Assembly (NCBI GenBank): GCA_040954595.2
Contig: CM082579.2
Coordinates: 8,742,001-8,806,000, forward strand
Origin: Balanoglossus misakiensis
Lineage: Eukaryota; Hemichordata
DNA length: 64,000 nucleotides
Direction: 5' to 3'
Each line of letters begins with the position of its first letter. Positions within the stretch are counted from its first letter, which is position 1. Shown piece after piece: positions 60,801-64,000 of the stretch. The translations under genes and the position numbers were made by a program. The notes beneath the pieces are model-generated. The model had not been told where the DNA came from. It searched no databases and worked only from the letters and a program-made list of their open reading frames with translations.

Positions 60801-63800
60801 TAATATTTGATATTATCTATAACTGCTGGGCCCAAAATACTCTGAAGCAGGAAATGTATACTGCAGATGGTTGATGCTGTTCAGGATAATGGCTTGATGT
60901 GATACAAGAATGATTGTCTCTCATGGGTGACATGAAAAAACAGTTGGCACAGTTTTTGAAATCACGGCAAGCGATTATGACGCTCTTTCTGTACTGCCTG
61001 CCAAACGCTAAAAAATGTATAGTGTAAATATCAAAATATAAAATATTGAAAACAATTTTTTAATATGATTAATTTTGTTCTGATGGAAATTTTACACCCC
61101 TTAAATGTCAATGTTTACAAAATGTTCGGGTCTATTAACTGATGCTGAATAAAAAGATGCGGAGGAGTTTGACTGCGTGATAAAATGAGATAGATGTGTC
61201 AGGGACCATTTCAGCTTCATTGTAATAACCAGAGATTACCCAAAGGAATAAGGTCATGAAAAGAAATGAAGGTGCGGCCAGTCAGCGACTATAAATTGAC
61301 TTCATAACCGGGTTGTCAGCGTATTGAATTTAACCTGCCATCCGTTAGCAGAGTAAACCCCCTCCACCAGTTGATTTGGGCCTGATCAGCGTAATAAAAT
61401 AGCTTTATAAAACGCTGTTGTGGACTTAAACACTGAAATATCTGAACAAAAAAATTGATTGCTTGTCCCGAAACGGTATAGCGCCTAAAGACAGCTATGT
61501 TTTCAATGCAAGTGCCCGACAAATGATTCTTGGAATTCATTGAATACATTGATTGGCTGACAGGGTTTGTGTATTTATGCGCGATGATACCGCTGCTAAA
61601 TATATAAGTGTTGTTTGCATCAACATTGATCTCTGCGCACTGTTTGCTCGTAGGTTGTGTGTGTGTGTGCATGAAATTTTTAAGTGACATTTAATAGTCC
61701 ACTGCCATTCTTAATAATATGTGGTCTACATTGTAGAAGTAAACATGAAACTGTCACAGTTAACCTGCGGTTTGGAACAGATTTTAAAAAGGAATATCTT
61801 GGTAGATTTCACGAAATGTAATGTTTGTGCGACGTTCAAAATAGAAGTTTTATTTTTAGCCAATGAAAGAAATGTAGACCCGATTTCCAATATCCGTTTG
61901 TTTGCCCAGATTCTATACAACGTGTAATTTTGAGAATGGCATTATAAAGACTGCAGTTGAATCATAGAAGGACAGAAAAGGCACAATATTGCTTCGCCGT
62001 GTTTCCGAGCAAATATTGACGTGAAACGGGAGAATCTGTTTTATCAAGCTTCTGAAACGCAACACCTCAATTGAGTGTATCTAGTGTGTGTTGATCAGCA
62101 GCTATGAATGTGAGTGCATATAAGCGGGATTAACCCTTATGCCTGTGGGGCAACTCGTCCTTTCCAGTAAAAACCGCATCAGCCTCACAATTTTGTTCTC
62201 CGTCATAAAATGTATGAGAATCACAGAATTTTAGGGTCAAATGTTTTATTTTGAATGTGCCACATAATTACACAGCAGAATGGAGTTAATCTGTGAAGAC
62301 TACAATGCATGTGTTTGACGCTTATCAGTTCACTGCCCAATAATTGCATATCCTGCGATAAAAACTGTCCAGACATGTACTTCATGAGCCTTTATGAAAT
62401 ATCAAATATTTTCATAAAGATTTAATGTGTACCAGTCACTTAAATCAAGTTTTATTCTTTATTCATAAAGGTAGTTCATTCGAGGGCATTTTTATTCATT
62501 GTTGGCTGTTTAATTTTTAATACGCATTTTTCATTATTGTTGCTAATATTTATGTAACCTATTATAATATAGTTGTGAAATTTTACATTTTTTGTCTGGT
62601 CATGAAGCATAAGTGTGTCAATCTTGATAATCATGTTTCAGTTACAACGCTACAATTTGTCAGTAATTTATTTTAAAACCCATTGGAGTTCCTAGACTCC
62701 GGAATGAATTCCGTATTAAGTCTACAAGACACAGGCAGAAGTCGGAGGAAAAAAAAACTGCTGAAAACCCATCAGGCCATTTTACAAATTCCTCGACTAA
62801 CATTTGTAAACACACACATATGCAATGTCCTTGGTGTTATGTGTTGGCGGGGTACCGATTGCAAAATGTAAGGGAGATTACTGTCAGCTCCCCAGTGCAA
62901 TTTACACACTACAAGTACATTCTTAAATCAGGATAGAGTTACAAGGTGACCTCCTGTAGTGAAGCACTCTGACCCCGGCCGGCTGGGTGATGCTGTGCGT
63001 GCGAGTGTTGCTAGTTCTTGTCTGTGGGGTGTTAGATCCAATTTAGGGCACTTCAGGTGGCTGTGTATTTTGTTTTATTTTGTTTTGAAGAAAAATTAAT
63101 AGTTGCGTTTGTTTATAGCGTTCTCAAACCACATACTTTGACAATCTTGCAATACTTTAAATTCACTATCAAGGGATAAATAAAATGAGTGAAATTACTT
63201 TTGCAGTTTATATCCCAGATAGCATTGAATTTAGCAAAGTCCCCAATGAGAATTTTTATATAAAATGTAATCGTGACAGAGGAAGTTTACCGTTCTGTAA
63301 TTAGAATGAAATCAGTTATCCCCAGTGTTTGATGTAGATGGATTAGATGTTGTCTAGTATCTAAGCCGTATTTTGTAGTTTTGGGAGCAAAGTGGACATA
63401 ATACGGCTAGATACTAAGACTTGATTAGACGAAGATAACACTTTACAGACAGTCAGGTCATCATCAGCCATTGATGTCTGACCCAACAAGAGGGGTTAAT
63501 CTCAATCTGTATTCTTTTTTCTTGTTGAGGATAATAGCATTAAGTAGATGGCTTAGTTTTATGCAACTCCTGTTTTAAACTCTCATATTTTTCCTAGCAA
63601 ATTTTAAGCCATTTTCTCCAAAATAAACTTCCTGCCAGACGAGTGATGAGACTGTTTGCGATTGAACAAAATAGCAGAATATATACCATAAAGTTCAGTG
63701 TTTGACAAACTGATCACAAAGTGCATTTTTACACACAAGTACATGCGTCTGAACAAATCGCATACTGTACGTACAAGAACGTGGCGTGTCTGAGAATTTG

Positions 63801-64000
63801 ATCACAAAGAATGTGTGATCTAATTTATGTGGCTGCTTGTCGTCCCTCCGTCAACAAACACAGCTACGATGTTTCTCAATAAATAACAAATAAAAAATGA
63901 GGCAGATCATTTGAGGAGAATTTGACCAATATAAAAGAGTTTTCAAAAAAAAAAAAAAATCGCCCAGGTCATGTGGCATGAATAAGATTTAAATTACTTT
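54880..64000 (+). other. Intronic or intergenic sequence to the window end
   Basis: No exon was recognised. It holds unique AT-rich sequence with poly-G/C runs near 57652-57664, 58382-58392 and 59957-59967, a TTTACA-type repeat near 55840-55868 and a hairpin at 63352-63420. Stretches near 56700-57000, 57930-58320, 59880-60240 and 60640-60830 are compositionally balanced and may be regulatory. Confidence 0.45.
63352..63420. repeat. Imperfect stem-loop, pre-miRNA-sized
   Basis: GTCTAGTATCTAAGCCGTATT (63352-63372) pairs with AATACGGCTAGATACTAAGAC (63400-63420) with two single-base bulges; the loop is 27 nt. Size and shape suit either a microRNA precursor or a small MITE remnant. No known microRNA seed was recognised. 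Confidence 0.5.

Overview
This window is an intron-dominated piece of animal nuclear DNA. The signs are short exons with GT/AG boundaries, kilobase introns, many short microsatellites and long poly-C/poly-G tracts, and no operon-like or long open frames. The species cannot be fixed from sequence alone. The large introns, mononucleotide C/G runs and the repeats suggest a marine invertebrate, but that is a weak inference.

Gene content: three short plus-strand exons (2008-2062, 28590-28650, 31280-31329) join in one reading frame. The phases match: GA|C across the first junction, phase 0 across the second, and an open AG| at the third donor. The joined peptide contains LFDDLEMSDSDDEQ followed by NRTMLQSM. 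This resembles the acidic 'LxDDLKLSS-acidic-EQ ... QRTALRAL' segment of AF4/FMR2 (AFF, Lilliputian) proteins, the scaffolds of the super elongation complex, so I call the locus a probable AFF-family gene running left to right. No convincing further internal exon was found between 31330 and 64000. A possible alternative first coding exon (54821-54879) has an in-frame stop just upstream, a consensus donor and the same end phase (2) as the 31329 donor. An RFX-type X-box and a ZNF143/Staf-like core lie upstream of it.

Layout: 1-2007 intron; exon at 2 kb; a 26.5 kb intron with stretches that look regulatory (4.5-4.76 kb and 17.3-17.4 kb) and, at its 3' end, a tandem repeat array (A, 25129-28351) stopping about 240 bp before the next exon; a 2.6 kb intron; the third exon; a second array (B1, 32055-36109); a third array (B2, 38731-42182); then about 22 kb of mostly unique intronic sequence with the candidate alternative promoter near 54.5-54.8 kb.

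The most striking content is the three arrays. Each opens with two tandem copies of a perfect hairpin, continues with head-to-tail bodies, and each body ends with a copy of one hairpin arm, a small stem-loop GCTG-N4-CAGC and TATATT or a close variant. This is like non-autonomous Helentron/HINE or 'pearl' elements. The bodies carry modules of about 238 bp, and 25 modules contain a perfect nuclear-receptor direct repeat TGACCT-N-TGACCT (DR1), usually preceded by a DR4 half-site, all on the same strand. Independent DR1 sites and four near-consensus RFX X-boxes also occur in unique sequence. The locus may therefore have been seeded with nuclear-receptor response elements by a rolling-circle-type repeat. 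Binding and function are untested inference.
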